Shown here in pieces: positions 1 through 11,200 of a DNA stretch of 64,000 nt (position 1 is the stretch's first letter; each line of letters starts with the position of its first letter). The notes under the pieces are model-generated. The model did no database searches. It saw only the letters and a program-made list of their open reading frames with translations, and was not told the origin of the DNA. A program made the position numbers and the translations under genes. This stretch comes from Moorena sp. SIOASIH (GTDB taxonomy: Bacteria > Cyanobacteriota > Cyanobacteriia > Cyanobacteriales > Coleofasciculaceae): positions 1 through 64,000 of the forward strand of contig NZ_JAAHIH010000010.1 in assembly GCF_010671925.1 (NCBI RefSeq), given 5' to 3'.

Positions 1-1
1 T

Positions 2-2113
2 TTTCTAGATGTAGTATCTGCATTAGGATTAGTCCCTCAGCAAGTGGATGGAATGTCTCAAAAACACTTAGTAGAGATGGACAGTTTTGGTGGAGAGTGT
101 GCGGGTGAAGTAGTAGCTGTAGGGTCAGAAGTCACAGGCTTTCATGTAGGGGATTCAGTTATGGCTATGGCTCAAGGCAGCTTTAGTCAGTATGTAACTG
201 TTGATGCTACCTATGTAGTTATTAAGCCAGAACATCTAGGCTTTGAAGAAGCAGCATCTATTCCAATTAATTTTTTAACAGCTTATTATGCTTTGCATTA
301 TGTGGCTAAGATTAAGGGTGGCGATCGCATTCTCATCCATGCTGGTGCCGGAGGTACGGGAATGGCAGCAGTTCAAATCGCACAGCGAGCAGGAGCTGAG
401 GTTTTGGCTACAGCAAGTCCGCCCAAATGGGAAGCATTACGAAATATGGGTGTTAAACATATTATGAATTCCCGGACATTAGAATTTGCTGACCAGGTGA
501 TGGAAATAACTCAAGGTCAAGGAGTGGATATTGTACTTAACTCTCTGACTTCTGGGGAATTTATTAGTAAGAGTATGTCAGTGGTAACTCAGAGTGGTCG
601 GTTTGTGGAAATCGCCAAGCGAGGAGTATGGGATTCAAGCAAAGTTGCAGCATTCAGACCGGATGTATCTTATTTTGTGGTGGATTTAGTCAAAGAGTCT
701 CAACAGCAACCAGAATTAATCAATTCTATGTTGCAAGGGTTGAAAGAGGAATTTGGCGATGGTTTACTACAACCACCACCAGTGAAGGTATTTCCTATAG
801 AGAAAGTCATCGATGCCTTCCGTTATATGCAGCAAGCCAAACATATAGGTAAGATTGTGGTGAGTCAAACACAACTTGCTGATGGTACGACTCAAAAGCC
901 TTTAAGTTTCCGTTCGGACGCTAGCTACCTGATAACAGGAGGTATGGGAGGTTTGGGCTTACTGGTAGCTAGTTGGATGGTGTCAAAGGGGGCTAAACAT
1001 TTGGTATTGTTGGGACGCCGTTCACCGGATGATGCTATTAGGAAAAAAATAACAGAGTTAGAAATGGCAGGAGCGGAAGTGGTAGTGGAAAAGGCCGATG
1101 TGTCTGATGGGAAATCGATGAGAGAGGTGTGGAAGAGAATTGAGGAGTTAAACAGACCCTTAGCAGGAGTGATTCATTCAGCAGGAATGTTATCAGATAG
1201 AGTGCTACAAAACCAGAGTTGGCCTGGTTTTGAGCAGGTGATGGCACCGAAAGTCCAAGGTGCTTGGCACTTGCATCAATTGACTCAAAATCAACCATTG
1301 GACTTTTTTGTGCTGTTTTCTTCAGCAGCATCTCTGTTGGGTTCGCCTGGTCAGGGAAATCATTCTGCAGCTAATGCTTTCCTTGATGGTTTAGCCCATT
1401 ATCGTCGCGGGATGGGATTACCAGGATTGAGCATTCATTGGGGAGCCGTTTCTCAAGTAGGAGAGGCAGCCGAACGGGGTGCAGATGTGAGGGCAGGTAA
1501 GCAGGGGATGGGTGCAATATCTCCGGCTCAGGTATTGGAGTCTCTAGAGCTATTGATGAGTGGTTCGGATGTGGAAGTAGGGGTAGTGCCTATTGAGTGG
1601 TCAGGGTGGCAGGAGAGAGTGGCACAGTGGCCGTTTTTAGCAGATTGGCAGGAAACTATACTAGAGGTGGCAGAACCATCGAAGTCAGATTTTCTGTTAA
1701 AGTTAGAGGCCACACCACCCAGTGAGCGTCGTTTGTTGTTGTTGGCTCATGTGCGTCGTCAGGTGGCTCAAGTGTTGGGGATTAATCATCCTGAATCAAT
1801 TGCCTTGGAAACAGGGTTTTTTGACTTGGGTATGGATTCTTTGACTTCTGTGGAGTTGAGGAATAAGTTGCAAAGTAGCTTGAAGTGTTCGATACCCTCT
1901 ACTCTAGCTTTTGATTATCCAAAGCTTAATAAGCTAGTAGATTACTTAGCCCAACAATTAAACTTAATAGATGCTCAAGATGATACTGAGTTGCGATCGC
2001 CTAACCCATGTGAAGAAAAGTCATCCGAGTTATCAGATGCTAGTCCACTGACAGAAGTTGAATTAGAAGCATCATTTATTAAAGAAATTGAAGAATTAGA
2101 AAAATTAATTTAA
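2..2113 (+). CDS. Type I polyketide synthase, C-terminal part (ER-KR-ACP), 5' truncated by window edge
   Basis: The frame is open from base 2, so only the end of a modular PKS is present; its KS and AT, and any DH or MT, must lie upstream. Visible order: enoylreductase (to about base 870, NADPH loop HAGAGGTGMAA), ketoreductase (about 910-1500, glycine loop TGGMGGLG), acyl carrier protein (about 1730-1970, phosphopantetheine serine in LGMDSLTS) and an acidic C-terminal tail that probably docks to the next protein. An ER implies a fully reduced beta-carbon if an upstream DH is active. The usual KR catalytic Tyr (NYAAAN) is His here (NHSAAN), as in two other modules of this cluster. The sequence is a close paralogue of the ER-KR-ACP end of the gene at 19464-27320. 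The next PKS gene starts 82 bp downstream on the same strand. The domain calls are secure; the module's true start is not visible. Confidence 0.93.
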   Translation, partial: FLDVVSALGLVPQQVDGMSQKHLVEMDSFGGECAGEVVAVGSEVTGFHVGDSVMAMAQGSFSQYVTVDATYVVIKPEHLGFEEAASIPINFLTAYYALHYVAKIKGGDRILIHAGAGGTGMAAVQIAQRAGAEVLATASPPKWEALRNMGVKHIMNSRTLEFADQVMEITQGQGVDIVLNSLTSGEFISKSMSVVTQSGRFVEIAKRGVWDSSKVAAFRPDVSYFVVDLVKESQQQPELINSMLQGLKEEFGDGLLQPPPVKVFPIEKVIDAFRYMQQAKHIGKIVVSQTQLADGTTQKPLSFRSDASYLITGGMGGLGLLVASWMVSKGAKHLVLLGRRSPDDAIRKKITELEMAGAEVVVEKADVSDGKSMREVWKRIEELNRPLAGVIHSAGMLSDRVLQNQSWPGFEQVMAPKVQGAWHLHQLTQNQPLDFFVLFSSAASLLGSPGQGNHSAANAFLDGLAHYRRGMGLPGLSIHWGAVSQVGEAAERGADVRAGKQGMGAISPAQVLESLELLMSGSDVEVGVVPIEWSGWQERVAQWPFLADWQETILEVAEPSKSDFLLKLEATPPSERRLLLLAHVRRQVAQVLGINHPESIALETGFFDLGMDSLTSVELRNKLQSSLKCSIPSTLAFDYPKLNKLVDYLAQQLNLIDAQDDTELRSPNPCEEKSSELSDASPLTEVELEASFIKEIEELEKLI

Positions 2114-2195
2114 ATAGCGAGCGATAGTTTTTGTGAACTTGGGAAATATATCAAACCCCCACACTCTACTTGTAAACTTATTATATTAATACAAC

Positions 2196-5100
2196 ATGAA
2201 TCGAAAACCAACTCAAGAAAAAAAACAAAACTTACCTTTAGAAAGAGCAATTAAAGCCCTCAAAGATGCACGCTCCAAACTAGAAAGGTACGAAAATCAG
2301 AGCAAGGAACCAATCGCCATAATTGGAATGGGTTGCCGTGTTCCAGGAGGCGCATCTACCCCTGAAGCCTTCTGGGAACTTTTACAAAACGGAGTAGATG
2401 GGATTACGGAAGTGCCACCAGACCGATGGCCTATTAATAAATATTACGACTCTGACCCTACCACTCCCGGTAAAATTTCTACTCGTTATGGAGGCTTTGT
2501 GGAGCGACTACAAGAGTTTGATGCCAATTTCTTTGGTATTTCTCCTAAAGAAACAATTCATCTAGACCCTCAACAGCGATTACTCCTAGAAGTGAGTTGG
2601 GAAGCCTTAGAGCGTTCAGGAATAAATCCTCAACAACTTACAGGAACCTCTACTGGTGTATTTGTTGGGATTTGTGGTAGTGACTATACTCAAAAGATAT
2701 TAACTCAAGGCCTTGAACAAATTGATGCCTATCTAGGTACAGGAAATAGCCACAGTACAGCATCAGGGAGAATTTCTTACCTTCTGGGGCTCAAAGGACC
2801 TAGTTTAGCAGTAGACACAGCTTGTTCCTCTTCTCTAGTCAGTATCCATTTAGCCACTACCAGTTTAAGAAATACAGAGTGTGATTTAGCTCTAGCGGGA
2901 GGAGTAAATGCATTAATATCTCCAGAGTTTAGCATCAATTTTTCTAAGGCGGGAATGTTATCTCCTGATGGTCGATGCAAGACTTTTGATGCTACCGCAG
3001 ATGGATTTGTCCGTAGTGAAGGATGTGGTATGGTCGTACTCAAACGTTTATCAGATGCTGTAGCCCATGGGGATAATATCCTGGCGGTGATTCGTGGAAC
3101 TGCCATTAACCAAGATGGTGATACCAGTGGATTGACTGTACCTAATGGGCCGTCTCAGCAAGCAGTAATTCGCCAAGCCTTGGAAAATGGAGGAGTAGAC
3201 CCAGCTAGTATCAGTTATATAGAAGCTCATGGCACAGGAACTTCCTTGGGAGACCCTATTGAAGTAGGAGCAATAGGAAGGGTATTTGGAAAAACTCACT
3301 CTCAAGAGCAACCGGTAATAATTGGTTCAGCCAAGACTAATATTGGTCACTTGGAGGGAGCAGCAGGAATTGCCGGTTTAATGAAAGTAGTATTGCAACT
3401 GCAAAATCAGAAAATAGCCCCATCACTGCATTTTAATCAGCCAAATCCTTATATTGATTGGGAGCAATTACCAGTACAAGTCACGATCAAGCTCACCTCT
3501 TGGCCAACAAATGGTAAAAGTCGCATAGCTGGGGTTAGTTCTTTTGGTTTTAGTGGCACCAATGCTCATATAGTTTTAGAAGAAGCTCCTGCAGAAGTCA
3601 GAAGTCAGAAGTCAGAAGTCGGAAGTGAGGATATTGTTGAACGTCCAGTTCATATATTTACTATGTCAGGGAAAACCGAAAAGGCTCTTGCTGATTTAGT
3701 CAATAGTTATCAAAGTTATTTAGAAGCAGAAAGTAATCAGAAGGATTTGGGGGATATTTGCTACACAGCTAACATCGGTAGAGCAGAATTTAACCATAGA
3801 TTAGCTTTGATAACTTCTGAGCAACAAGAGTTAGTAGAACAACTCAAACAATACAAACAGGGAGAGAATGTTCCTGGCATATGTTCAGGACAAATAACAA
3901 GGCAAACTAGGAGGAAAATCGCCTTTCTATTTACAGGTCAAGGTTCTCAATATCGGCAAATGGGAAGGCAGTTATACCAGACTCAACCCACTTTTAAGAA
4001 AATTATCGACCAGTGTAGTGAGATTCTGGGAAAATATCTAGAAGTTTCTTTATTAGATGTACTTTATCCGGCTCAGGTTAAAGATGAAACTTCTACTTTG
4101 ATAGACCAAACAGGTTATACCCAACCTGCTATATTTTCCCTAGGGTATGCCCTAGCTAAGTTATGGGAATCATGGGGAATTAAAGCCAATGTAGTCATGG
4201 GTCATAGTGTAGGAGAATATGTAGCAGCTTGTGTGGCAGGAGTATTTAGCCTAGAAGATGGTCTAAAATTAATAGCCATGCGGGGACAGTTGATGCAACA
4301 GTTACCCTCCGGTGGTCAGATGGTATCTGTAATGGCATCAGAATCTCAGGTAATAGAGGCTATAGAAGAGTATAGTTCCCCAGTGACAATAGCAGCGATT
4401 AATGGACCAGAAAGTATAGTAATTTCAGGGAACAGTGGAGCGATAACAACTATTTGTGATATATTAAAAAATATGGGAATTAAGACCAAACAATTACAGG
4501 TGTCCCATGCTTTCCATTCCCCATTGATGGAACCAATGTTAACAGAATTTGAAGCAGTAGCCAAACAAGTAACCTATAATCAACCCAAAATACCACTAAT
4601 ATCAAACGTCACTGGTGAAGAAGTAGGTGCGGAAATAACCACTGCTGAATATTGGGTGGGTCATGTGCGTCAACCAGTAAGATTTGCCCAGAGTATGAAA
4701 ACTCTCTATGAGCAAGGATATGAAACCTTCCTAGAAATAGGACCTAAGCCAATATTGTTAGGAATGGGAAGGCAATGTGTAACAGAAGACGTAGGAGAAT
4801 GGTTGCCCTCATTACGTCCAGGAGTGGATGAATGGCAACAAATGCTCTCTAGCTTAGGACAATTGTATGTAAAAGGAGCCAAAATAGACTGGTCAGGGTT
4901 TGACAAAGATTATGAGCATCAGAAAGTAGTTTTGCCGACATATCCCTTCCAACGAGAACGCTACTGGGTAGGAACCAAAGAAAACGGACAAAAAAGCTCG
5001 TTAACATCGGAAAATAATACTGAGATAGTTAATCTACTGACTCAGGGAAGAATAGATGCCTTAGCTCAAGAACTAGAAAAAGTTGGCAATCTTTCCCAAA

Positions 5101-8100
5101 GCGAAATAGATTTATTACCTAAACTGCTATACTTGCTATCTAAACAGCATCAACAACAACTAGAAACAGTCAGCATCAAAGATTGGCTTTATCAAGTCGA
5201 ATGGAGAAATAAAGGTATATGGAGTCGGCTACAGCCTCCAGACTACCTGCCAACACCTCCAGAAGTTGAACAACAATTGACTTCCACCCTGAAAGAATTA
5301 GTAACTAGGTCAGACAATGATAGATCCGAGCAAATCCAAACTTGCTTAGAAGAATTAAGTATAGACTATATAGTGCAAGGATTGCAGGAAATGAGTTGGC
5401 CATACAAACCAACTGAGAGCTTCTCGATAGATTCTGCAGCCTCTCGTCTAGGCATAGTCAACAGCCAGCGACAACTATTCAACCGAATGCTCCAAATTCT
5501 AGCATCCGTGGGAATTGTACAGTCAACCCAACAGCAGTGGCAGGTATTACAAACTTTGGAGAAAGTCAACCCTGGTGAAAAAAGCCAGAAGTTACTGACT
5601 CAGTATCCCGAGGAAGAAGCTGCCTTGATACTACTTCATCGTTGTGCATCTCAACTGAGCGGGGTATTGCGAGGCGCAGTTGAGCCAGTGCAATTACTGT
5701 TTCCTGAAGGTGATCTAACTACAGCTACTCTACTCTATCAAGAGTCACCAGTAGCTAAAGTGATGAACACGATAGTGCAAAAAGCGATCGCCAAAGCAAT
5801 AGAGAAATTACCACAAAACCGTGGGCTAAAAATATTGGAAATTGGAGCCGGAACAGGAGGCACTACCAGCTATATTCTACCCCATCTGCCACCTTCGCAA
5901 ACGGAATATGTGTTCACCGATATAGGAACGCTATTCACTACTAAAGCGAAGCAGAAGTTCCAAGACTATCCATTTGTGCGCTATCAAACCTTGGATATTG
6001 AAGTAGAGCCAGTAAGCCAAGGATTTGAACCTCACCAGTACGATGTGATTATAGCTGCCAATGTACTTCATGCTACTGCCAATATCCAACAAACATTATC
6101 CCATGTGAGAAAATTGTTGGTGGCAGGGGGAATGTTGGTATTGTTAGAAGGAACAACTCCCCAGAAGTGGGTAGATTTAATCTTTGGATTATTAGAAGGA
6201 TGGTGGAAATTCCAAGATTATGAGTTACGACCAGACTATCCTCTATTGTCCCAAAGTAAGTGGAAGCAAGTACTTAGTGAAACTGGTTTTACTAAACAAG
6301 TAGTAGCCCTGCCAGATATTGAGGGAATGCCAGAATTTTTGTCTCGGCAGGCAGTGATTGTTGCTGAAGCTGATGAAACGACAATGGAGGCAACATCATC
6401 AACACCCAAGAATTGGTTGATACTGGCAGATACTCAGGGAGTGGCGCAACAGTTAGCCAATCAAATGCGCTCAGTGGGAGAACAGTGTACTTTAGTATTT
6501 GCCGGGGAGAAATATCAACAACCGGCACCAGGAGAGTTTACAATTAATCCCCGTAAGCCAGAAGAATTCGAGCAACTGATAGCTACAGTAGGATCTTACT
6601 CAAATTCAAGATTATATGGAGTAGTGCAATGTTGGACGACCGAAGCATTTCTGGGTAAAGAAATCAGCTCCCAGGAGTTAGAAAATTTATCTCAACTGGG
6701 TTGTGGTACGACATTATCAGTCGTACAAGCTTTAGTAAAAAGTGGCTTATCCCAACTACCACGGTTATGGTTAGTCACTTCAGGAGCACAACCTGTACCG
6801 GAAAGTCATCCTGTGATACCAGGCTTAGCACAATCTGCGGTGTGGGGAATGGGGAAGGCGATTAACCTGGAACACCCAGAATTATCCTGTATGCAAATTG
6901 ATTTAGACCCAATGAAGACAGTAGAGCATCAAGCATGGACACTGTTCAATGAAATTTGGTCTGAGGATAGAGAAAATCAGGTTGTATGGCGAGGAGATAG
7001 TCGTTATGTGGCTCGATTAGTGCGCAGCAGTCATCAGCAAACAGAAGTGCCTCTGAATTTCCGGGAAAACGCTTCCTACTTGATTACAGGAGGTCTGGGA
7101 GGTTTGGGCTTACTGGTTGCCCGTTGGATGGTGTCCAGAGGAGCCAAGCATTTAATCTTACTGGGACGCCGTGCTCCTGATGATGCTGTTGTGAAAAAAT
7201 TAACTGAGTTGGAACAAGCAGGTGCTGAAGTAGTAGTGGAAAAGGCTGATGTATCCGAATGGGATTCAATGCTGCGGGTATTTGACAAAATTAACCAATC
7301 CACCTTCCCACTGGCAGGAGTGATTCATTCAGCAGGAATGTTATCCGATGGAGTGCTGCAAAACCAGAGTTGGTCGAGTTTTCAACAGGTAATGGCACCG
7401 AAAGTTCAGGGGGCTTGGCATTTGCATCAATTGACCAAAAACCAGCAATTGGACTTTTTTGTGTTGTTTTCTTCAATGGCATCTATTTTGGGTTCACCAG
7501 GTCAGGGAAATCATTCGGCAGCAAATGGGTTTTTGGATGGTCTAGCTCATTATCGTCGAAGTATGGGGCTACCTGGATTGAGCATAAATTTGGGGGTAGT
7601 GTCTCAAGTAGGAGAAGCGGCAGAGCGTGGAGCCAATGTCATATCACAGCAGAAGGGTCTAGGAGTGATCGCACCAACTCAAATGTTAGAGTCTCTAGAG
7701 CTAGTGATGAGTGGTTCAGATGTGCAAATAGGGATATCACCCATAAAGTGGTCAGCTTGGCAAGAGCGAATTGAAAAATGGCCGTTCTTAGCAGATTGGA
7801 AAGAAATCACGATTACCACCTCCCAAGAATCGAAATCAGAGTTTCTACAAAAGTTAGAAGCAGCGAATATCTGGGAACGACAAGAGTTGTTAGTCAGTTT
7901 GGTTAGAACTCAAGTAGCTAAGGTACTAGGCATGAATAAAGGGGAATCGATAGGTTTGGAGGAAGGTTTTTTTGATTTAGGTATGGATTCCTTGACATCT
8001 GTGGAATTAAGGAATAACTTACAAACAATTTTAGGGTGTTCAATTCCATTAACCCTAGCTTTTGACTATCCAACTGTGGGAGAGTTGATAGATTACTTAG

Positions 8101-8273
8101 CTCAACAGGTACTAGAAAATGCAGACTGTTTAGATACTTTGGTTACTAAACCAACAGAAAGTGATAAAACTCAAAAACAAGAAGATTCGTTAGCTAAGAC
8201 AAAAGAGCTTTCAGAAGATCAGTTAGAAGAACTGATTAACCAAAAGTTAAACTCATTAATGATTAATAAGTGA
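2196..8273 (+). CDS. Type I PKS module KS-AT-cMT-KR-ACP
   Basis: A 2025-residue single-module PKS. Order: N-terminal charged helical docking segment (1-35); ketosynthase (about 40-465, active Cys in DTACSSSL near residue 210); acyltransferase (about 575-890, GHSVGEY near 668 and HAFHSPLM near 771, the malonyl-CoA signature); C-methyltransferase (about 1200-1400, SAM motif LEIGAGTGG); KR structural half near 1405 and catalytic half from about 1628 (TGGLGGLG); ACP (about 1900-1970, LGMDSLTS); C-terminal docking tail ending [16 protein letters not shown]. Predicted to add a malonyl unit, methylate the alpha carbon from SAM and reduce the ketone to an alcohol. There is no DH. The KR has NHSAAN in place of NYAAAN and NLG in place of the usual NWG, so its activity is less certain. 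The KS-AT linker carries an agaagtc simple repeat (about 3594-3628) read as RSQKSEV. The next gene begins 13 bp downstream. Confidence 0.95.
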   Translation: MNRKPTQEKKQNLPLERAIKALKDARSKLERYENQSKEPIAIIGMGCRVPGGASTPEAFWELLQNGVDGITEVPPDRWPINKYYDSDPTTPGKISTRYGGFVERLQEFDANFFGISPKETIHLDPQQRLLLEVSWEALERSGINPQQLTGTSTGVFVGICGSDYTQKILTQGLEQIDAYLGTGNSHSTASGRISYLLGLKGPSLAVDTACSSSLVSIHLATTSLRNTECDLALAGGVNALISPEFSINFSKAGMLSPDGRCKTFDATADGFVRSEGCGMVVLKRLSDAVAHGDNILAVIRGTAINQDGDTSGLTVPNGPSQQAVIRQALENGGVDPASISYIEAHGTGTSLGDPIEVGAIGRVFGKTHSQEQPVIIGSAKTNIGHLEGAAGIAGLMKVVLQLQNQKIAPSLHFNQPNPYIDWEQLPVQVTIKLTSWPTNGKSRIAGVSSFGFSGTNAHIVLEEAPAEVRSQKSEVGSEDIVERPVHIFTMSGKTEKALADLVNSYQSYLEAESNQKDLGDICYTANIGRAEFNHRLALITSEQQELVEQLKQYKQGENVPGICSGQITRQTRRKIAFLFTGQGSQYRQMGRQLYQTQPTFKKIIDQCSEILGKYLEVSLLDVLYPAQVKDETSTLIDQTGYTQPAIFSLGYALAKLWESWGIKANVVMGHSVGEYVAACVAGVFSLEDGLKLIAMRGQLMQQLPSGGQMVSVMASESQVIEAIEEYSSPVTIAAINGPESIVISGNSGAITTICDILKNMGIKTKQLQVSHAFHSPLMEPMLTEFEAVAKQVTYNQPKIPLISNVTGEEVGAEITTAEYWVGHVRQPVRFAQSMKTLYEQGYETFLEIGPKPILLGMGRQCVTEDVGEWLPSLRPGVDEWQQMLSSLGQLYVKGAKIDWSGFDKDYEHQKVVLPTYPFQRERYWVGTKENGQKSSLTSENNTEIVNLLTQGRIDALAQELEKVGNLSQSEIDLLPKLLYLLSKQHQQQLETVSIKDWLYQVEWRNKGIWSRLQPPDYLPTPPEVEQQLTSTLKELVTRSDNDRSEQIQTCLEELSIDYIVQGLQEMSWPYKPTESFSIDSAASRLGIVNSQRQLFNRMLQILASVGIVQSTQQQWQVLQTLEKVNPGEKSQKLLTQYPEEEAALILLHRCASQLSGVLRGAVEPVQLLFPEGDLTTATLLYQESPVAKVMNTIVQKAIAKAIEKLPQNRGLKILEIGAGTGGTTSYILPHLPPSQTEYVFTDIGTLFTTKAKQKFQDYPFVRYQTLDIEVEPVSQGFEPHQYDVIIAANVLHATANIQQTLSHVRKLLVAGGMLVLLEGTTPQKWVDLIFGLLEGWWKFQDYELRPDYPLLSQSKWKQVLSETGFTKQVVALPDIEGMPEFLSRQAVIVAEADETTMEATSSTPKNWLILADTQGVAQQLANQMRSVGEQCTLVFAGEKYQQPAPGEFTINPRKPEEFEQLIATVGSYSNSRLYGVVQCWTTEAFLGKEISSQELENLSQLGCGTTLSVVQALVKSGLSQLPRLWLVTSGAQPVPESHPVIPGLAQSAVWGMGKAINLEHPELSCMQIDLDPMKTVEHQAWTLFNEIWSEDRENQVVWRGDSRYVARLVRSSHQQTEVPLNFRENASYLITGGLGGLGLLVARWMVSRGAKHLILLGRRAPDDAVVKKLTELEQAGAEVVVEKADVSEWDSMLRVFDKINQSTFPLAGVIHSAGMLSDGVLQNQSWSSFQQVMAPKVQGAWHLHQLTKNQQLDFFVLFSSMASILGSPGQGNHSAANGFLDGLAHYRRSMGLPGLSINLGVVSQVGEAAERGANVISQQKGLGVIAPTQMLESLELVMSGSDVQIGISPIKWSAWQERIEKWPFLADWKEITITTSQESKSEFLQKLEAANIWERQELLVSLVRTQVAKVLGMNKGESIGLEEGFFDLGMDSLTSVELRNNLQTILGCSIPLTLAFDYPTVGELIDYLAQQVLENADCLDTLVTKPTESDKTQKQEDSLAKTKELSEDQLEELINQKLNSLMINK

Positions 8274-8286
8274 GGTGTGGTAATTA

Positions 8287-11200
8287 ATGAAAACTTTATC
8301 AAATAAGATTGAAGGACTAACTCCTTTGCAAAGAGCATTTTTGGTAATTGAGGAATTACAATCAAAGATAGATGCATTGGAGAAATCGCCAAAAGAACCA
8401 ATAGCAATCATTGGTATTGGTTGTCGCTATCCCGGAGGTGTCGATACACCAGAAGATTTATGGCATCTTTTGCAACAGGGAGTAGATGCCATCACAGAAA
8501 TTCCCCAAGACCGATGGAATATTGATGAATACTACGATCCAGACCCAGAAACTTCTGGTAAAATATATACCCGTTATGGTGGTTTTATCGAACAACTCCA
8601 GGAGTTTGATTCCTCTTTCTTCGGCATTTCTGCTAAGGAGGCAAATTATCTCGATCCTCAACAACGTCTGCTTTTGGAAGTAGTTTGGGAATCTTTAGAA
8701 AATGCTGCCGTTAATCCTCACCAACTAGCTAAAACTCAGACAGGTGTTTTTATTGGTATCGGTGGCAGTGATTATAGTCAAATAGCTGGCTGTGATATCG
8801 AAAAAATTAATGCTTATTTTGCCAGTGGTAATGGTAACAGTACTGCATCGGGGCGAGTTTCCTACATTTTAGGTACGACTGGACCCAACCTAGCAGTGGA
8901 TACGGCTTGTTCTTCTTCTTTAGTGAGCTTCCATCTGGCTTGTTCTAGTCTTAGGAATAAAGAGAGTGATTTAGCTCTTGCAGGAGGAGTAAGTAGAATC
9001 ATTTCACCATTAATCCATATCAATCATTCAAGAGCTCGTATGCTTTCTGCTGATGGTCGATGCAAGACTTTTGATGCTGCTGCTGATGGCTTTGTCCGCA
9101 GTGAGGGATGTGGCATAGTAGTGCTCAAGCGACTATCTGATGCGGTAGCTAATGGAGATAATATTCTGGCGGTGGTTCGTGGCACTGCTATCAACCAAGA
9201 TGGTCATACCAGTGGCTTAACAGTTCCTAATGGTCCGTCTCAACAAGCTGTTATCCGTCAAGCATTGGAAAACGGGGGAGTAGATCCAGCTCAAGTCAGC
9301 TATGTGGAAGCTCATGGTACGGGAACCTCTTTAGGAGACCCGATTGAAGTGGGAGCTTTGGCAGCAGTATTTGGGGAAACTCACTCTCAAGAGCAACCGT
9401 TGATAATAGGTTCACTTAAGACAAATATTGGTCATACCGAAGCTGCAGCTGGAATCGCAGGTTTAATCAAAGTTGTATTGCAAATGCAACATAAACAGAT
9501 TGCACCTCATCTGCATTTCAACCTACCTAATCCTTATATTAATTGGTCAGAATTCCCGGTTCATGTGCCTACTCAGGTAACTCCTTGGCAGGTGGGAGAC
9601 AAAAGTAGAGTTGCAGGAGTCAGTTCCTTTGGCTTTAGTGGAACAAACGCCCATGCCGTATTGGAAGAAGCTCCACCTGAAGAGAAAACAGAAGAGATAT
9701 CAGAGCCTCCAGTTCAGCTATTAACCCTCTCAGCCAAAACAGATTCAGCACTCACTGAATTAGTAGCTCGTTATATTACACATCTAGAAACCCATAGCTC
9801 ACAAACCCTCGCAGATATTTGTTACACCGCCCAAACCGGCAGAGCACATTTCCCTCACCGTCTCGCAGCGATCGCTACCAACAAAGAAGAATTAGCCGAA
9901 AAACTGCAACAACATCAAACAGGAACAGAAACATCTCTAGTATATTCCGAACAAAATTCCCCCAACAGCAGTGCCCCCAAAATAGCCTTCCTGTTCACAG
10001 GTCAAGGCTCCCAATACATCAACATGGGGAAACAACTCTACGACCAAGCACCAGTCTTCCGTGAAGCCATAGACGAATGCGGTGAAATTCTCAGAACCCA
10101 ACTAGAACATCCCCTCTTAGAAATTCTTTACCCTCAGACAGATGTTGAATCCTTACCATCACTACTAGACCAAACAGCCTATACCCAACCAGCCCTATTT
10201 GCCATCGAATATGCCCTAGCCCAGTTATGGCAATCTTGGGGAATCAAACCAGACATAGTCATGGGTCACAGTTTAGGAGAATATGTAGCAGCAACAGTAG
10301 CCGGAATTTGGAGTAATGAAGCAGCTCTGCAACTGGTTGCAGCCAGGGCTAAATTAATGCAAAAACTACCCCCAGGGGGAGAGATGGTGTCAGTAATGGC
10401 GAAAGAAGCTCTAGTCAGTGCAGCAGTGACCCCCCACAAAGAAAAAGTAGGGGTAGCAGCCATTAATGGGCCAGAAAGTGTAGTCATATCAGGTGATTCA
10501 TCAGCAGTGAGGGAGATAGTATCTAACCTAGAATCTGTAGGCATCAAGACTAAAAAACTACAAGTATCCCACGCCTTCCATTCACCATTAATGGAACCAA
10601 TACTAGCAGAACTAGAAACAGTAGCCAATCAACTCACCTACAATCAACCAAAAATACCAATCATCTCCAACCTGACAGGTACAACAGCAGACAATAGCCT
10701 CACCACAGCTCAATATTGGGCAGATCATACACGGCAACCAGTCAAATTTGCCTCAGGAATAGAGACCCTGCACCAACTAGGCTATGAAATCTTCCTCGAA
10801 ATCGGACCCAAGCCAATTTTATTAGGTATGGCACGTCAGTGTTTGCCAGAAGACAGTGGTGTGTGGTTGCCATCATTACGTCCAGGAGTAGATCAATGGC
10901 AGTCAATGCTCTCATGCCTAGGGCAACTATATGTACGAGGAGCCAAGGTAGATTGGTTAGAACTTGACAGAGAGTCGAGCAAAAAGAAAGTAGTCTTGCC
11001 CACTTATCCCTTCCAACGGCAACGGTATTGGGTAGAACCCAGGGAAAAAACCGAACCAAAAAGCCAGAGGTTGGCATCAGAAAATAGTAATACAGCCATC
11101 TTTAACCTATTGGGTCAAGGAGAAACAGAAGCTCTAGCTCAACAACTAGAACAAGTGGTAAAATTCTCACCATCCCAGCAAAAATTGTTACCAGAAATAT

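Noticed and set aside
9819-10064. 81-codon plus-strand frame identical to one at 38105-38350
   Set aside because: The identity only reflects the duplicated 2.4 kb PKS block; the frame is a shadow of the AT region.
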